This document shows positions 37,704 through 47,267 of a stretch of DNA of 64,000 nucleotides, piece after piece. The notes beneath the pieces are model-generated. The model ran no database searches. It was not told where the DNA came from and saw only the letters and a list, made by a program, of their open reading frames with translations. The translations under genes and the position numbers were made by a program. This DNA comes from Glaciimonas sp. PAMC28666 (GTDB lineage: Bacteria > Pseudomonadota > Gammaproteobacteria > Burkholderiales > Burkholderiaceae_D): contig NZ_CP070304.1 in the NCBI RefSeq assembly GCF_016917355.1, positions 4,092,001 through 4,156,000 on the forward strand, written 5' to 3'. Within the stretch, counting starts at the first letter, position 1; every line of letters begins with the position of its first letter.

Positions 37704-39122
37704 ATGACTTTTTACCAGCTCTTAATTATTTTACGTGCGCGCTACAAGATCGTGCTGACGACACTGATCCTGATAGTGGCGGTGACCACGATCGCCAGTC
37801 TGTTTTTGCCAAAAACCTATAAAGCGTCGAGCACGGTCTTGCTGAACTATAAAGGCACAGATCCGGTATCGGGAGAGATATTGCCAGCGCAATTAGTGGC
37901 CGGTTACATGGCAACGCAGATGGACATCGTGGCCAGCAGGACAGTGGCTTTAAAAGTGGTCGACAATCTTGGTCTGGCCAATGATCCTTTCTTTAAGCAG
38001 CGTTTCGCACAGGCCTCAGGTGGAAGTGGTTCGATCCGCGACTGGCTGGCTGACCTGCTGTTAAAGATGGTGGACATCTCGCCGGCAAGAGAAAGCAGCG
38101 TGGTCGAAATTAATGTTAAAGGTAGAGATCCAAAATTAGCTACTGCCGTCGCAAATGGCTTTGCGAGTGCCTATCAGCAGGTTAATCTTGAGATCAAGGT
38201 TGCTCCGATGCGCCAGGCCGCGACGTACTTTACGGAACAGATGAAGACCTTACGCGTCGATTTGGAAAACGCACAAAACAAGCTATCCAAATATCAGCAA
38301 GAAAACGGATTGGTCAGTACCGATAATCATCTGGATGTGGAAACGACGCGCTTAAATGATCTTTCTAGCCAACTTGTTATCGCTCAGGGGCAGGCGATAG
38401 AAGCATCGTCGCGCGGTAGCCAGGCGATGGGTGGCGGAGGCAGGGATTCGCCGGATGTGATTGCGAATTCGCTGGTGCAAACACTGAAGTCATCTCTCGC
38501 GCTGGCAGAAGGCAGGTTTGCGTTATTGTCCCAGAATTTGGCACCTAATCATCCCCAATATCAGGCAGCAAAAGCAGAGGTCGACAGGCTCCGCGCCGAG
38601 TTAAACAGCAATATCAGTGCTACCAATAGCGGCTCCGCCAATAATGGCCGCATATTGCGTCAGCGTGAAGCTGAGCTGCGCGCCGCACTGGCGACCCAAA
38701 CAGCCAAAGTGTTGCAACTCAATCGCTCTCGGGACGGCCTATCGGTTCTTGTAAAAGATGTCGACAATGCGCAACGTGCGTACGACGCCGTGAATTTGCG
38801 TCTGACCAAGTCCGACCTTGAGGGAAATTCCAACCAGTCGGATGTGTCATTACTGAATCCGGCAACCATTCCTGTACGCCCCGTCAGCCCCAATATCCCG
38901 CTCAACATAGTGCTATCGATCATGCTCGGCCTCATGCTTGGATTGGCCTTAGCTGTGTTGAAAGAATTGGCCCATCGTAGGGTGAGGTCTGATGACGACG
39001 CCGCTGCGGCACTTGGTGCGCCTGTACTTGGCAGCATTAACTGGGGCAGCGCCGGGCCAAAAAAAGTGGCAGACGCTGACCGATCTTTCTCCCGCCGGGC
39101 CAAGCCAGGATTAAAGGGATAA
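37704..39122 (+). CDS. epsF: EpsF-like chain-length determinant (Wzz/PCP)
   Basis: Inner-membrane polysaccharide co-polymerase of 472 residues. One helix lies near the N-terminus (VLTTLILIVAVTTIASLFLP), a long coiled-coil periplasmic part in between (about residues 150-370, LRVDLENAQNKLSKYQQEN), then the proline-rich VRPVSPNIPLN before the second helix and a short cytoplasmic tail. It controls chain length and works with the EpsG kinase-like protein, whose gene follows after 5 bp. Length and order match EpsF of exosortase-associated EPS operons. Confidence 0.93.
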   Translation: MTFYQLLIILRARYKIVLTTLILIVAVTTIASLFLPKTYKASSTVLLNYKGTDPVSGEILPAQLVAGYMATQMDIVASRTVALKVVDNLGLANDPFFKQRFAQASGGSGSIRDWLADLLLKMVDISPARESSVVEINVKGRDPKLATAVANGFASAYQQVNLEIKVAPMRQAATYFTEQMKTLRVDLENAQNKLSKYQQENGLVSTDNHLDVETTRLNDLSSQLVIAQGQAIEASSRGSQAMGGGGRDSPDVIANSLVQTLKSSLALAEGRFALLSQNLAPNHPQYQAAKAEVDRLRAELNSNISATNSGSANNGRILRQREAELRAALATQTAKVLQLNRSRDGLSVLVKDVDNAQRAYDAVNLRLTKSDLEGNSNQSDVSLLNPATIPVRPVSPNIPLNIVLSIMLGLMLGLALAVLKELAHRRVRSDDDAAAALGAPVLGSINWGSAGPKKVADADRSFSRRAKPGLKG

Positions 39123-39127
39123 CCGCT

Positions 39128-40039
39128 ATGGACGACTTAACAACCACCCCAGATAGTCCGTCCATAAGTTCTTCTGTAGAGTCGATCCTGGGACCCGCGG
39201 CGACGTTGCGCAGGGACGCGAATATGGGGCGCGTATTGCTTGAGCAAGGAAAGATAACGGTGGAGCAACTGGCCACGATACGTAACTTGCAAAAGGAAGC
39301 GGGCATCCCGTTTGGAGAGGCTGCCCGCCGCCTTGAGATGGTGTCTGAGACCGACCTTCAATTAGCGTTGTCGCGTCAATTTGTGTACCCGTCTGTGGTG
39401 AAAGATCAAGATGATTTCCGCTCCACCTTAAAAGCGGCGTATCAGCCATTTAGCGCTGAAGTTGAAGCATTGCGTGGAGTTCGCACGCAACTAATGCGGC
39501 GTTGGTTTGTGAATGGATGCAAGACACTGGCAATTGTCAGTGTCAACCCGGATGACGGCACAAGTTTGCTTGCGGCAAATCTGGCGGTTGTATTCGCTCA
39601 GCTTGGCAAAAGAACGTTACTGGTTGATGGCAATTTGCGTACGCCAAGTCAACACACAATATTCAATTTAGCTGCAGGCGAGGGACTGGCGGATGTCCTG
39701 TCCGGCAGCACTGGTTTAAAACTGTTGTCGCCGATCGAGTCCTTCATTGACCTGTCGCTTTTGCCTGCCGGATCGACAGTATCGAACCCCGAGGAACTGA
39801 TCAGTCGCGAGGGCTTTGGTGCGGTGAATGAAGCCTTGTGTGAGCGCTTCGATATTATTTTGTATGACACCCCGGCATTTTCCAGCGCCGCCGATGTCCT
39901 GACTATTGCCGCACACGCTGGCGGAGCATTGGTGGTGCTCAGGAAAGATCACACCGGCATAGCAGCACTCACTGCCTTCAGCAAGCAACTGCGTCAGCGT
40001 GGAACTGAAATTGTAGGTTCGGTGCTGGTCAAGTTTTGA
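39128..40039 (+). CDS. epsG: EpsG-like tyrosine-kinase homologue with degenerate Walker A
   Basis: Partner of EpsF, 303 residues. The N-terminal part (GRVLLEQGKITVEQLATI, EAARRLEMVSETDL) is the GspE/MshEN-like domain seen in EpsG. The BY-kinase ATPase core follows: Walker A position NPDDGTSL, Walker A' LLVDGNLR, Walker B IILYDTPAF. The invariant Lys of Walker A is missing (even EpsG relatives usually have EGR/KS there), and there is no C-terminal tyrosine cluster. So it may be inactive as a kinase and act as a structural or regulatory partner. Reading frame otherwise intact. Confidence 0.85.
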   Translation: MDDLTTTPDSPSISSSVESILGPAATLRRDANMGRVLLEQGKITVEQLATIRNLQKEAGIPFGEAARRLEMVSETDLQLALSRQFVYPSVVKDQDDFRSTLKAAYQPFSAEVEALRGVRTQLMRRWFVNGCKTLAIVSVNPDDGTSLLAANLAVVFAQLGKRTLLVDGNLRTPSQHTIFNLAAGEGLADVLSGSTGLKLLSPIESFIDLSLLPAGSTVSNPEELISREGFGAVNEALCERFDIILYDTPAFSSAADVLTIAAHAGGALVVLRKDHTGIAALTAFSKQLRQRGTEIVGSVLVKF

Positions 40040-40093
40040 TGTGACAGTCATTCCGATTTAATTGTATTGCCTCAATAAAGGCCAACCAGTCGT

Positions 40094-41368
40094 ATGCATT
40101 ATTTATCAACCATCAGGAATTTTATTTTTCCTCGCCAGGTCGATCTGCCAATACCGGACAAAAGCCTGGTGTTTTGGATATTGATGATCGCATTGGTGTA
40201 TCAGGCGGTCCTGTGTGCGATTCACACAAACGTACATCCTATCTCCATGGCTGGCGTGGGGCTGGCGGAGGGTGTTATTTACCTCGCCTGTCTCGTAGTA
40301 TTAATCAAACACATCAGACTTGAGTTCGTGGCCGTCGCCACGTTGGTCGGCGCGTATCTTTTTTTAATGGCGATTTTTCGCAATCAGCTGGATCCGAAAG
40401 GCTTCAGGGACGTGATGATTCCCCTCCTTTTCTATGGGGTTGGGCGTCAGATAGGCGATCTCAAGTATGCCGATCGCTTGCTTAAGATGATGGTGGTCGT
40501 GGTGCTATTTTTTGCCTTTTTCGAATTGCTGTTCCTGGATTCGTTCTCCCGGGTGTTCAACATCTTTTCTTACTATGTCAGTCAGGGCAGCTTGACGGCC
40601 GGTTCCAATTGGGCAAAGGGCAGCGTACTGGGATTGAACGGCATGCGGCCGGAAGGAATCGGGCGCACCATCTTGCCATCGTTGCTAGGCAATCACCGGG
40701 TATCATCGATTTTTCTGGAGCCAGTATCGTTAGGCAATTTTGCGGTGATCGTGGGTGCCTGGGGCCTGTCCAAGCGACGTGATGAGATCAAGGAAATGCT
40801 TTTCTTTCTCATTGCCGCCGTAACGATGATTGCATTGAGCGATTCACGCTACGGAATGATTACTGTCGCCGCGCTGGTACTAATGCGCTGCATCCCGTTC
40901 AGCAAAAAAAATATCTGGATGATTGTTCTGCCTTTACTGAGCGTAGGAATGCTATTAGGAATTGCGCTATTTTTTGACGGCAGCTATAGCGATAGCGTGA
41001 TCGGACGGCTGTATGTCAGCGGAAAAATGCTGCTGAATTTGAATCTTGGGATGATATTTGGCGTCGACGGATTCGACATCAGTTTCGGCGACATGGGATA
41101 TCCGTCTTTGCTGACAAGACTTGGCCTGGTGCTATGCCTATTTTTATGGGTCGCCTTCTGGATGCTAAAAATGGAAGACGAAAGGGGAGATCGCTTTCGG
41201 GCCTATATCACCCTGTATATGTCTCTGATCCTGTGCGTCAGCGGAACTTCGTTATTTGCCTTAAAGACCGCTGGCATTCTTTGGTTCCTGGTCGGCTGTC
41301 TGGTAGGCCGTCAAAAGGGCGCATTTTCCGCCCTTCCTGGAATCGCATCAAAACTTTCCCGCGCATAA
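40094..41368 (+). CDS. Putative Wzy/GumE-like polysaccharide polymerase
   Basis: Integral membrane protein of 424 residues with about ten to twelve helices and a large periplasmic loop (about residues 165-220, GSNWAKGSVLGLNGMRPEG). The position, size and topology fit a repeat-unit polymerase, and no other candidate is in the locus. Sequence motifs in this class are weak, so the call rests on topology and context. It follows epsG by 55 bp. Confidence 0.75.
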   Translation: MHYLSTIRNFIFPRQVDLPIPDKSLVFWILMIALVYQAVLCAIHTNVHPISMAGVGLAEGVIYLACLVVLIKHIRLEFVAVATLVGAYLFLMAIFRNQLDPKGFRDVMIPLLFYGVGRQIGDLKYADRLLKMMVVVVLFFAFFELLFLDSFSRVFNIFSYYVSQGSLTAGSNWAKGSVLGLNGMRPEGIGRTILPSLLGNHRVSSIFLEPVSLGNFAVIVGAWGLSKRRDEIKEMLFFLIAAVTMIALSDSRYGMITVAALVLMRCIPFSKKNIWMIVLPLLSVGMLLGIALFFDGSYSDSVIGRLYVSGKMLLNLNLGMIFGVDGFDISFGDMGYPSLLTRLGLVLCLFLWVAFWMLKMEDERGDRFRAYITLYMSLILCVSGTSLFALKTAGILWFLVGCLVGRQKGAFSALPGIASKLSRA

Positions 41369-41381
41369 AAGGACTCTCACT

Positions 41382-42506
41382 ATGTCTCTTAAAGTCGTGC
41401 ACATTGTGCGTCAATATTCTCCTTCGATCGGTGGCATGGAAGACGTGGTGCAAAATATCGCCCGTCAGCAGCGTGAACATCACGACCAGCTTCCCAGAAT
41501 CATTACACTCAATCGACTTTTTAGAAACTCGACCGAATTTCTAGAACCCCAGGCCGTCGTCAATGGTGTGGGTGTCGTCCGTTTGCCATTTCATGGAACG
41601 ACCAGGTATCCCGTATGTCCGCAGGTATTGCAGCATGTGGCCGATGCCGATGTGATTCATGTTCATGGCATTGACTTCTTTTTCGACTATATGGCTCTGA
41701 CCAAGCCTTTTCATCGGCGCGCGCTCGTGGCGTCCACACACGGCGGTTTTTTTCACACCAGTTTTGCGTCCACCCTCAAAAAAGTATATTTCAATACGGT
41801 AACGCGCACGTCCTCCATGTTGTACGACAAAATCATTGCAACCAGCAACAACGACGGCGACATCTTTAAAAAAATTGTGAAGCCGCCGAAATTAGCCGTA
41901 ATCGAAAATGGCGTTAACGTTGAAAAGTACAGGAATCAGGCGGCTCAGACGCCGACCCGGACGTTGATCTATTTCGGCCGATGGTCTGTGAACAAGGGAT
42001 TGCTTGAGACGCTAGCACTGTTCAAACAACTGGTTACCCGACAGTCAGGCTGGAAACTCATCATTGCCGGGCGGGAATACGATCACACGGCAGATGAATT
42101 ACGTACGTGGTTAGCTGAACAAAAGCTCGCCGACGCGGTCCAAATAAAACCAAACCCAAGCGATCAGGAACTGGCAGCGCTGATCGGACAATCCAGCTAT
42201 TTTATTTGCCTGTCGCGGCATGAGGGTTTTGGCATAGCGCCCATTGAGGCAATGAGCGCGGGGTTGACGCCGGTTCTCAGTGATATACCCCCATTTCGAA
42301 ATCTGGTTGAGCTCTCTCAAAGCGGTGTTTTACTTTCGACAGAAAATGCTAAAGATAACGTTGAAAAAATTCTTCAGCTGCATGAGAAAACGCAAGGTAT
42401 TTATGCCCCGGGTCGCGTTCATATGCAGCAATTCGCGGATCGTTACAACTGGCGGTATATCGCCAATAAATATGTGGATGTTTATAAAAACGTCATGTCA
42501 CGTTAA
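41382..42506 (+). CDS. Glycosyltransferase family 4 (GumH-like)
   Basis: Retaining GT-B glycosyltransferase of 374 residues. N-terminal YSPSIGGMEDVV (acceptor side), LIYFGRWSVNKGL, and C-terminal CLSRHEGFGIAPIEAMSAGL with the E-x7-E motif. GT4 includes GumH, the mannosyltransferase of xanthan synthesis; GDP-mannose genes in the same cluster support a mannosyl donor (inference). It follows the polymerase gene by 13 bp. Confidence 0.9.
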   Translation: MSLKVVHIVRQYSPSIGGMEDVVQNIARQQREHHDQLPRIITLNRLFRNSTEFLEPQAVVNGVGVVRLPFHGTTRYPVCPQVLQHVADADVIHVHGIDFFFDYMALTKPFHRRALVASTHGGFFHTSFASTLKKVYFNTVTRTSSMLYDKIIATSNNDGDIFKKIVKPPKLAVIENGVNVEKYRNQAAQTPTRTLIYFGRWSVNKGLLETLALFKQLVTRQSGWKLIIAGREYDHTADELRTWLAEQKLADAVQIKPNPSDQELAALIGQSSYFICLSRHEGFGIAPIEAMSAGLTPVLSDIPPFRNLVELSQSGVLLSTENAKDNVEKILQLHEKTQGIYAPGRVHMQQFADRYNWRYIANKYVDVYKNVMSR

Positions 42507-42569
42507 GGCAGTTCTATAGATTTTTTTGACTGGTAAATATTTTAAAATAGCAATGTATCCGAAAAGACC

Positions 42570-43676
42570 ATGAACAAAACGAGAATAGATGCAATTACCG
42601 GTTTGCGCGGATTAGCGGCGTTAATGGTCGTGTATGCCCATTCGGTGAGTTGGTTTTCGCTTCCGTTGGAGATCAATTTTTTCGGAGAAATCGGTGTCAC
42701 TATCTTCTTTTCGCTAAGCGGCTTTTTGATGGCTTATCTTTACGTCGGGAAAAAATTCTCAGCAATAGATGTGACGGATTATGCCATTTCTCGATTTTCC
42801 AGAATTGCGCCCGCATACCTGTTTATCTTATTGCTCTCGTATGTCATCTACACAAATATTGATCCGAACTTCGTGTATGACATTTCGAATGGCAATATCC
42901 TGCGTCATATTCTTTTTTCCGGAAACGTGTCCGTGTTTTGGAGCATTACACCGGAGGTTGAATTTTACTTCCTGTTCATTCTGATCTGGGCAGCCGCTAG
43001 TCGTTACCTGATGCGCTTCGATATTGTCGGAATTATGTTCTTGCTTCTCGGAAGCGTTTTTCTGTTGTCCTACCGCGATGTTTTTCCCGGGACCTTTGTT
43101 GGCGCAAAATTACATTATTTTTTGTTCGGTGTCATCGCCGGAGTGATTCGATCCAGGATCAAAGAAGAGCAGAACAGCAAAGCAATCACAGTCTTGCATC
43201 TGGCTCTGGTGTCATTAATCGTGTTGATGGAAAGCGGATTGATATCTCTTCCTTTCACGACCAACAAAGAATTTTATAGCAGTCTGTTGACAGCCATTTT
43301 CGGTGCCTTTCTGGTGTTCAGCTTTACATTTCCATCCGTGATCGGGAAGTTGTTTTTCGAGAACAAGTTTATTGTTTTTTGTGGGGAATGCAGCTTTTCA
43401 ATTTACTTGCTGCATATGCCAATTATCTATCTATACCAAAAATTCCTACCAGAACGCGGCACCGATCTTGTTTCGATCTCGCTTCAAATTGTTTTCCTGA
43501 CTTCATTTGTCCTGACGGTCTTGCTGGTCTCATGGCTTAACTTTCAGTTCATTGAAAAAACGGGAGCTCACCTGATCAGATCGTTGGGAAAACGTTTCAA
43601 GAAAAAATTAATTCCCATATTTCCGATGGCATCCAATGCCCAACCGCTCTCCGTTAAAAGTGATAACAGACGATGA
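42570..43676 (+). CDS. Acyltransferase family 3 membrane protein
   Basis: OafA-like membrane O-acyltransferase of 368 residues with about ten helices: ITGLRGLAALMVVYAHS at the N-terminus (catalytic-His motif near residue 24), ISRFSRIAPAYLF and FWSITPEVEFYFL. It probably acetylates the EPS, analogous to GumF/GumG. It overlaps the next gene by ATGA, so both are translated together. Confidence 0.92.
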   Translation: MNKTRIDAITGLRGLAALMVVYAHSVSWFSLPLEINFFGEIGVTIFFSLSGFLMAYLYVGKKFSAIDVTDYAISRFSRIAPAYLFILLLSYVIYTNIDPNFVYDISNGNILRHILFSGNVSVFWSITPEVEFYFLFILIWAAASRYLMRFDIVGIMFLLLGSVFLLSYRDVFPGTFVGAKLHYFLFGVIAGVIRSRIKEEQNSKAITVLHLALVSLIVLMESGLISLPFTTNKEFYSSLLTAIFGAFLVFSFTFPSVIGKLFFENKFIVFCGECSFSIYLLHMPIIYLYQKFLPERGTDLVSISLQIVFLTSFVLTVLLVSWLNFQFIEKTGAHLIRSLGKRFKKKLIPIFPMASNAQPLSVKSDNRR

Positions 43677-44749
43677 AAATATTCTCCAAATCGACGTTTC
43701 AACATTTAGATCATGCACGTAAGTTCGGACTTTCGCGAATTGTCCGGAACAGCTTATCTATCGCACTGGTTATTGGAAGTTGCCTGGTCGCTCAAATTTC
43801 CGCAGCCAGCTGTCTGGACGGAAAAAAGTTGGTGGGCGTCAATTTGAGCGGAGCAGAGTTCGCGGCAGACAAGTTGCCCGGAACTTTTGGTAAGGATTAT
43901 GTTTATCCAGATATTGCTGATATGCGCCATTTCCAATCATTGGGAATGAATACATTTCGTCTGCCGTTTCTGTGGGAGCGGGTACAACCACAATTGTTCG
44001 GCGCACTCGATCCGGCCGAGTTAAAGCGCATTACCGATACCGCTGCCTCAGCAAGCGCTTTAGGCGTCTGCCTGATACTGGATGTTCACAACTATGGCGA
44101 ATACCGGAGCAATCCGATCGGGTCGGCTGCAGTGCCGCGCGCTGCATTGATTGACTTATGGACACGACTGGCGCCCTCATTTAAGAACCCCACGAACGTG
44201 GCATTCGGTTTAATGAACGAACCAAGCAAGTTGCCGACCGCCGAGTGGGCCGCAACCGCGCAGGAAACCGTTAATGCGTTGCGGAAAAATGGCGCAAAAA
44301 ATCTGATCCTGGTGCCGGGTGGAAGCTGGAGTGGCGCGCATGCATGGTTTGGGAAGGATGCTGGCGTCTCGAATGCGGATGCATTTCGTGCATTTCAGGA
44401 CCCCGCGAATAATTACATGATTGAGACCCATCAATACGCCGATGCGAATTTTTCCGGAACCAGCAACACTTGCGTTGATCCAGCCATCCTGACCACGGTC
44501 ATGTCAAATATCACGCAATGGGCGATTTCCACGAAACAGCGTTTATTTCTCGGTGAGTTCGGGGTTCAGCCAAACGATCAATGCTTAAAAGCGTTGACGG
44601 CAATTGTCAACGGCACGAAAAATTCCGCTGCCTGGGGAGGTTGGACGTATTGGTCTTCCGGTCGATGGTTAGGTGGTTATCCGTTCAGTATTCAACCTGA
44701 CGCCACTGGCGATAAACCGCAAACGACCGTCTTGAAACAAGCTATGTAG
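43673..44749 (+). CDS. Glycoside hydrolase family 5 (endoglucanase-like), exported
   Basis: Exported glycanase of 358 residues. A signal-like helix (SIALVIGSCLVAQISA) precedes a TIM barrel with GVNLSGAEF, NTFRLPFLWERVQP, the acid/base Glu in MNEPS (about residue 182) and the nucleophile Glu in LGEFGVQ (about residue 294). GH5 enzymes cut beta-1,4-glucans. In an EPS locus it may trim chains during export, release them or clear misdirected polymer, as the cellulase BcsZ does. It overlaps the acyltransferase gene by 4 bp. Confidence 0.92.
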   Translation: MKIFSKSTFQHLDHARKFGLSRIVRNSLSIALVIGSCLVAQISAASCLDGKKLVGVNLSGAEFAADKLPGTFGKDYVYPDIADMRHFQSLGMNTFRLPFLWERVQPQLFGALDPAELKRITDTAASASALGVCLILDVHNYGEYRSNPIGSAAVPRAALIDLWTRLAPSFKNPTNVAFGLMNEPSKLPTAEWAATAQETVNALRKNGAKNLILVPGGSWSGAHAWFGKDAGVSNADAFRAFQDPANNYMIETHQYADANFSGTSNTCVDPAILTTVMSNITQWAISTKQRLFLGEFGVQPNDQCLKALTAIVNGTKNSAAWGGWTYWSSGRWLGGYPFSIQPDATGDKPQTTVLKQAM

Positions 44750-44812
44750 GGCCAACGGCACGGCGTTGCGAGGTTTTAATAGTGGGCTGAAAAATTGGAA
44801 GCAGGAATATAG

Positions 44813-44881
44813 ATGATAGTAGAACTAAGCCGTAAGGCGATTGCAAGCGCCATGGCCAAGGCCGAGGCCCAGTTGCGATGA
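44813..44881 (+). CDS. Possible 22-aa leader ORF coupled to the flippase gene
   Basis: Short frame reading MIVELSRKAIASAMAKAEAQ and ending LR, with AGGA about 7 bp before its ATG. Its stop TGA overlaps the flippase ATG (ATGA at 44878-44881), the arrangement of translational coupling. The peptide is helical and Ala-rich. The flippase start itself has only weak ribosome-binding sequence, so the leader may be needed to load it. Not recognised otherwise. Confidence 0.35.
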   Translation: MIVELSRKAIASAMAKAEAQLR

Positions 44882-46356
44882 AGCTTAACAAAGCGGGCGG
44901 CGTGGCGTCAGGATCGATCTGGTCGATCGTGGATAACCTTGCGCAACAAATACTGTCATTCATTATCTTTGCGGTACTGGCACGCTTTCTGGCACCTGAT
45001 GCTTTTGGCCTGTTGACCGTCGCTCATCTATTTATTTTGTTCACGCGTCTGGTGGTATTCGACGCCATTGCGATGCCTATCGTGCGCACCAAAGAGCCGA
45101 CCGACAGACTTTATTCGTGGGTATTTACTTGCTGCATGGTGGTCAGTCTATTGCTCGCCGGATTAATGTTCTTTTCGGCCGGCCTGATTTCCTCGCTATT
45201 TCGTGCTCCAGACCTGAAGTCCGTTTTGCAAGGCATGAGTGCTTCGGTGGTTTTCTACGGCTTGGTGCGTGCATATGAAGCACGGCTGGTGCGCAACATG
45301 ATGTTCCGGCAGCTTGCAGTGAGATCGATCCTCTCGGTGTCAGTTGGCGGCGTGGTCGGTATTCTATTGGCGACCAAGGGCTGGGGTGGAATGTCACTGG
45401 TTGTCCAGCAAGTCACGGCATCCGGTCTTGGACTGGTGTTGGTGGTGGCGCAAAGCCGCTGGTTACCACGATTGGTTTTTGACCGGTCGTTGATGCGTCG
45501 CTATTGGGATGATATTCGGCAAGTAGGGCTGACCGGGATTCTGGGATTTGCAAATACGAATGGCGACTCTCTGTTGGTCGGCATATTTCTTGGACCGTAC
45601 GCCACCGGTCTTTACAACCTTGCAAAGCGTGTGACTTCATCTGTTTATCTGGTTATTGCCAGTTCGATGCATAAGGTTGCACTACCCGTATTTTCTGATG
45701 CAGGAACAGATTTGGCGGCACTACGGAAAGGGTATTTGAAAATACTCGGCATAACTTTCTTTTGCGTTGCGCCATTGTTGTGCTTTCAAGCGGTGTTGGC
45801 AAAGCCTTTGGTAGCCGCTGTTTTCGGTGAAAAGTGGTTACCCGCCGCCCCCACCATCGGTGCTCTGGCTATTTTGTATATGCTTTCATCGATCACGCAA
45901 TTGAATGACTATCTGTTTTTTGCGATGGGAAAAAATCGGATACCGGTGATGGTGGGCATAGCGCAGTTAATGCTGGCGACCGCGCTCGCTTCGATTTTTT
46001 ACCGTTTCGGACTGATTGGTATGAGCCTGTCATTTTGTGGCGCTTTTCTGTTGGTGTTTCCCATTTCACAAACCTTACTTAATCGCGCGCTTGGTCTCAA
46101 CGTTCGCATGATGTGGTACGCGCTGGCGCCGCCTTTGATGGGAAGCATCATTCTGTTTTTGGGGTTAGGCACTTATCTCCTATTAGTACCTCAGCACTTC
46201 ACGGATGTCGTCCTGGTGGGAGGAGGTGTGCTGATCGCCGGTTTGCTGTATCCATTTATTGTGGTAATTACCGGTTGGAAAATCAGAGCAGTGAATAGTT
46301 CATGGCACGAGATGCTGCTCGCTGCGTTGCGCTTCCGTCGATTTTTTATGCGCTGA
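44878..46356 (+). CDS. Wzx-like oligosaccharide flippase (GumJ-like)
   Basis: Membrane protein of 492 residues with 12-14 helices. N-terminal ASGSIWSIVDNLAQQILSF and LARFLAPDAFGLLTVAH are typical of the Polysacc_synt_3/MATE-type lipid-linked oligosaccharide flippases. It moves completed EPS repeat units across the inner membrane to the polymerase. GumJ of xanthan synthesis belongs to the same class. Confidence 0.92.
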   Translation: MKLNKAGGVASGSIWSIVDNLAQQILSFIIFAVLARFLAPDAFGLLTVAHLFILFTRLVVFDAIAMPIVRTKEPTDRLYSWVFTCCMVVSLLLAGLMFFSAGLISSLFRAPDLKSVLQGMSASVVFYGLVRAYEARLVRNMMFRQLAVRSILSVSVGGVVGILLATKGWGGMSLVVQQVTASGLGLVLVVAQSRWLPRLVFDRSLMRRYWDDIRQVGLTGILGFANTNGDSLLVGIFLGPYATGLYNLAKRVTSSVYLVIASSMHKVALPVFSDAGTDLAALRKGYLKILGITFFCVAPLLCFQAVLAKPLVAAVFGEKWLPAAPTIGALAILYMLSSITQLNDYLFFAMGKNRIPVMVGIAQLMLATALASIFYRFGLIGMSLSFCGAFLLVFPISQTLLNRALGLNVRMMWYALAPPLMGSIILFLGLGTYLLLVPQHFTDVVLVGGGVLIAGLLYPFIVVITGWKIRAVNSSWHEMLLAALRFRRFFMR

Positions 46357-46410
46357 AAAATAAGAGCGTTTGCTGGTTCAATTGAAATGATGAATTTCTC
46401 AGGAGTTATC

Positions 46411-47187
46411 ATGAGTGAAGAAAAATTTATTCCGATCGCGGGTTATCCGGTCATTAAAACGACTTCACCGGTATTGGCAAGGTCTTTGCGCCAAATCGTG
46501 CAAAGACAAAAAAAAGTATCGCTGTTTTTCGCCAACACGAATTTCATCGTTCAGTGCCGTTATATGTTGGGCACAATGAAAAGTGACTCAGTAAAGATCG
46601 TGAATGATGGCATTGGCATGGACATCGCCGCATTCATTTTCCGCCGCGAAAAGTTTCAAGAAAATTTGAATGGTACTGATTTCATACCGTATTTTTTTTC
46701 CAGAGCTCAAAGACCTTTGCGCGTGTTTCTGTTGGGGGGAAAGCCAGAAGTCCTGATCAAATCGGCAGAGCATGTACGAGTTTCGTTGGGGCAGACGGTA
46801 GTGGGTACCTGCGACGGATACACGGGTATTGAACATGATCATGCTGAGTTGATTGCTGCCATCAATGACGCTCAGGCAGAAGTGGTGTTGGTGGCGCTCG
46901 GTAATCCGATTCAAGAGGAATGGATACTGTTGAGTCGTCAGGCGCTGCACGCAAACGTGGTTATCGGGGTCGGCGCATTGTTTGACTTCTGGAGCGGCGA
47001 CAAAGCCCGTGCCCCCGATTTCGTCCAGCGGACCCGACTTGAATGGCTGTATCGGCTATGCCTTGAGCCGCGCCGTTTATTACGTCGATACACGATCGAC
47101 ATTATGCGATTTCTGCTTCTATGTCGGAAGCATCGCGGTGACAGTTCCAATAGACATACAACACACGCAACAAACCTGAAAGCCTGA
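46411..47187 (+). CDS. GT26 family glycosyltransferase (WecG/TagA/CpsF, GumM-like)
   Basis: Protein of 258 residues with the family motifs NTNFIVQ, VNDGIGMDIA, NGTDFIPY (catalytic Asp), LFLLGGK-like VFLLGGKPEV, ALGNPIQEEW and GVGALFDFWSG followed by RAP and EWLYRL with EPRRLLRRY. GumM, the GT26 beta-glucosyltransferase adding the second Glc in xanthan, is a likely functional analogue. ATG at 46411 is used because AGGAG lies 6 bp upstream; the frame opens at 46387. Confidence 0.94.
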   Translation: MSEEKFIPIAGYPVIKTTSPVLARSLRQIVQRQKKVSLFFANTNFIVQCRYMLGTMKSDSVKIVNDGIGMDIAAFIFRREKFQENLNGTDFIPYFFSRAQRPLRVFLLGGKPEVLIKSAEHVRVSLGQTVVGTCDGYTGIEHDHAELIAAINDAQAEVVLVALGNPIQEEWILLSRQALHANVVIGVGALFDFWSGDKARAPDFVQRTRLEWLYRLCLEPRRLLRRYTIDIMRFLLLCRKHRGDSSNRHTTHATNLKA

Positions 47188-47267
47188 AGCGGTGACTTTG
47201 CCGGGTACAGGATAGGTAGCAACTTGAAGTTGTTGAAAATATACGGAACTAATTACGAGGTGCAAAA

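Noticed and set aside
44757-44769. Sigma-54-like GGCACGGCGTTGC before the flippase leader
   Set aside because: The GG and GC doublets are 9 bp apart rather than 10, a spacing that normally abolishes sigma-54 binding.
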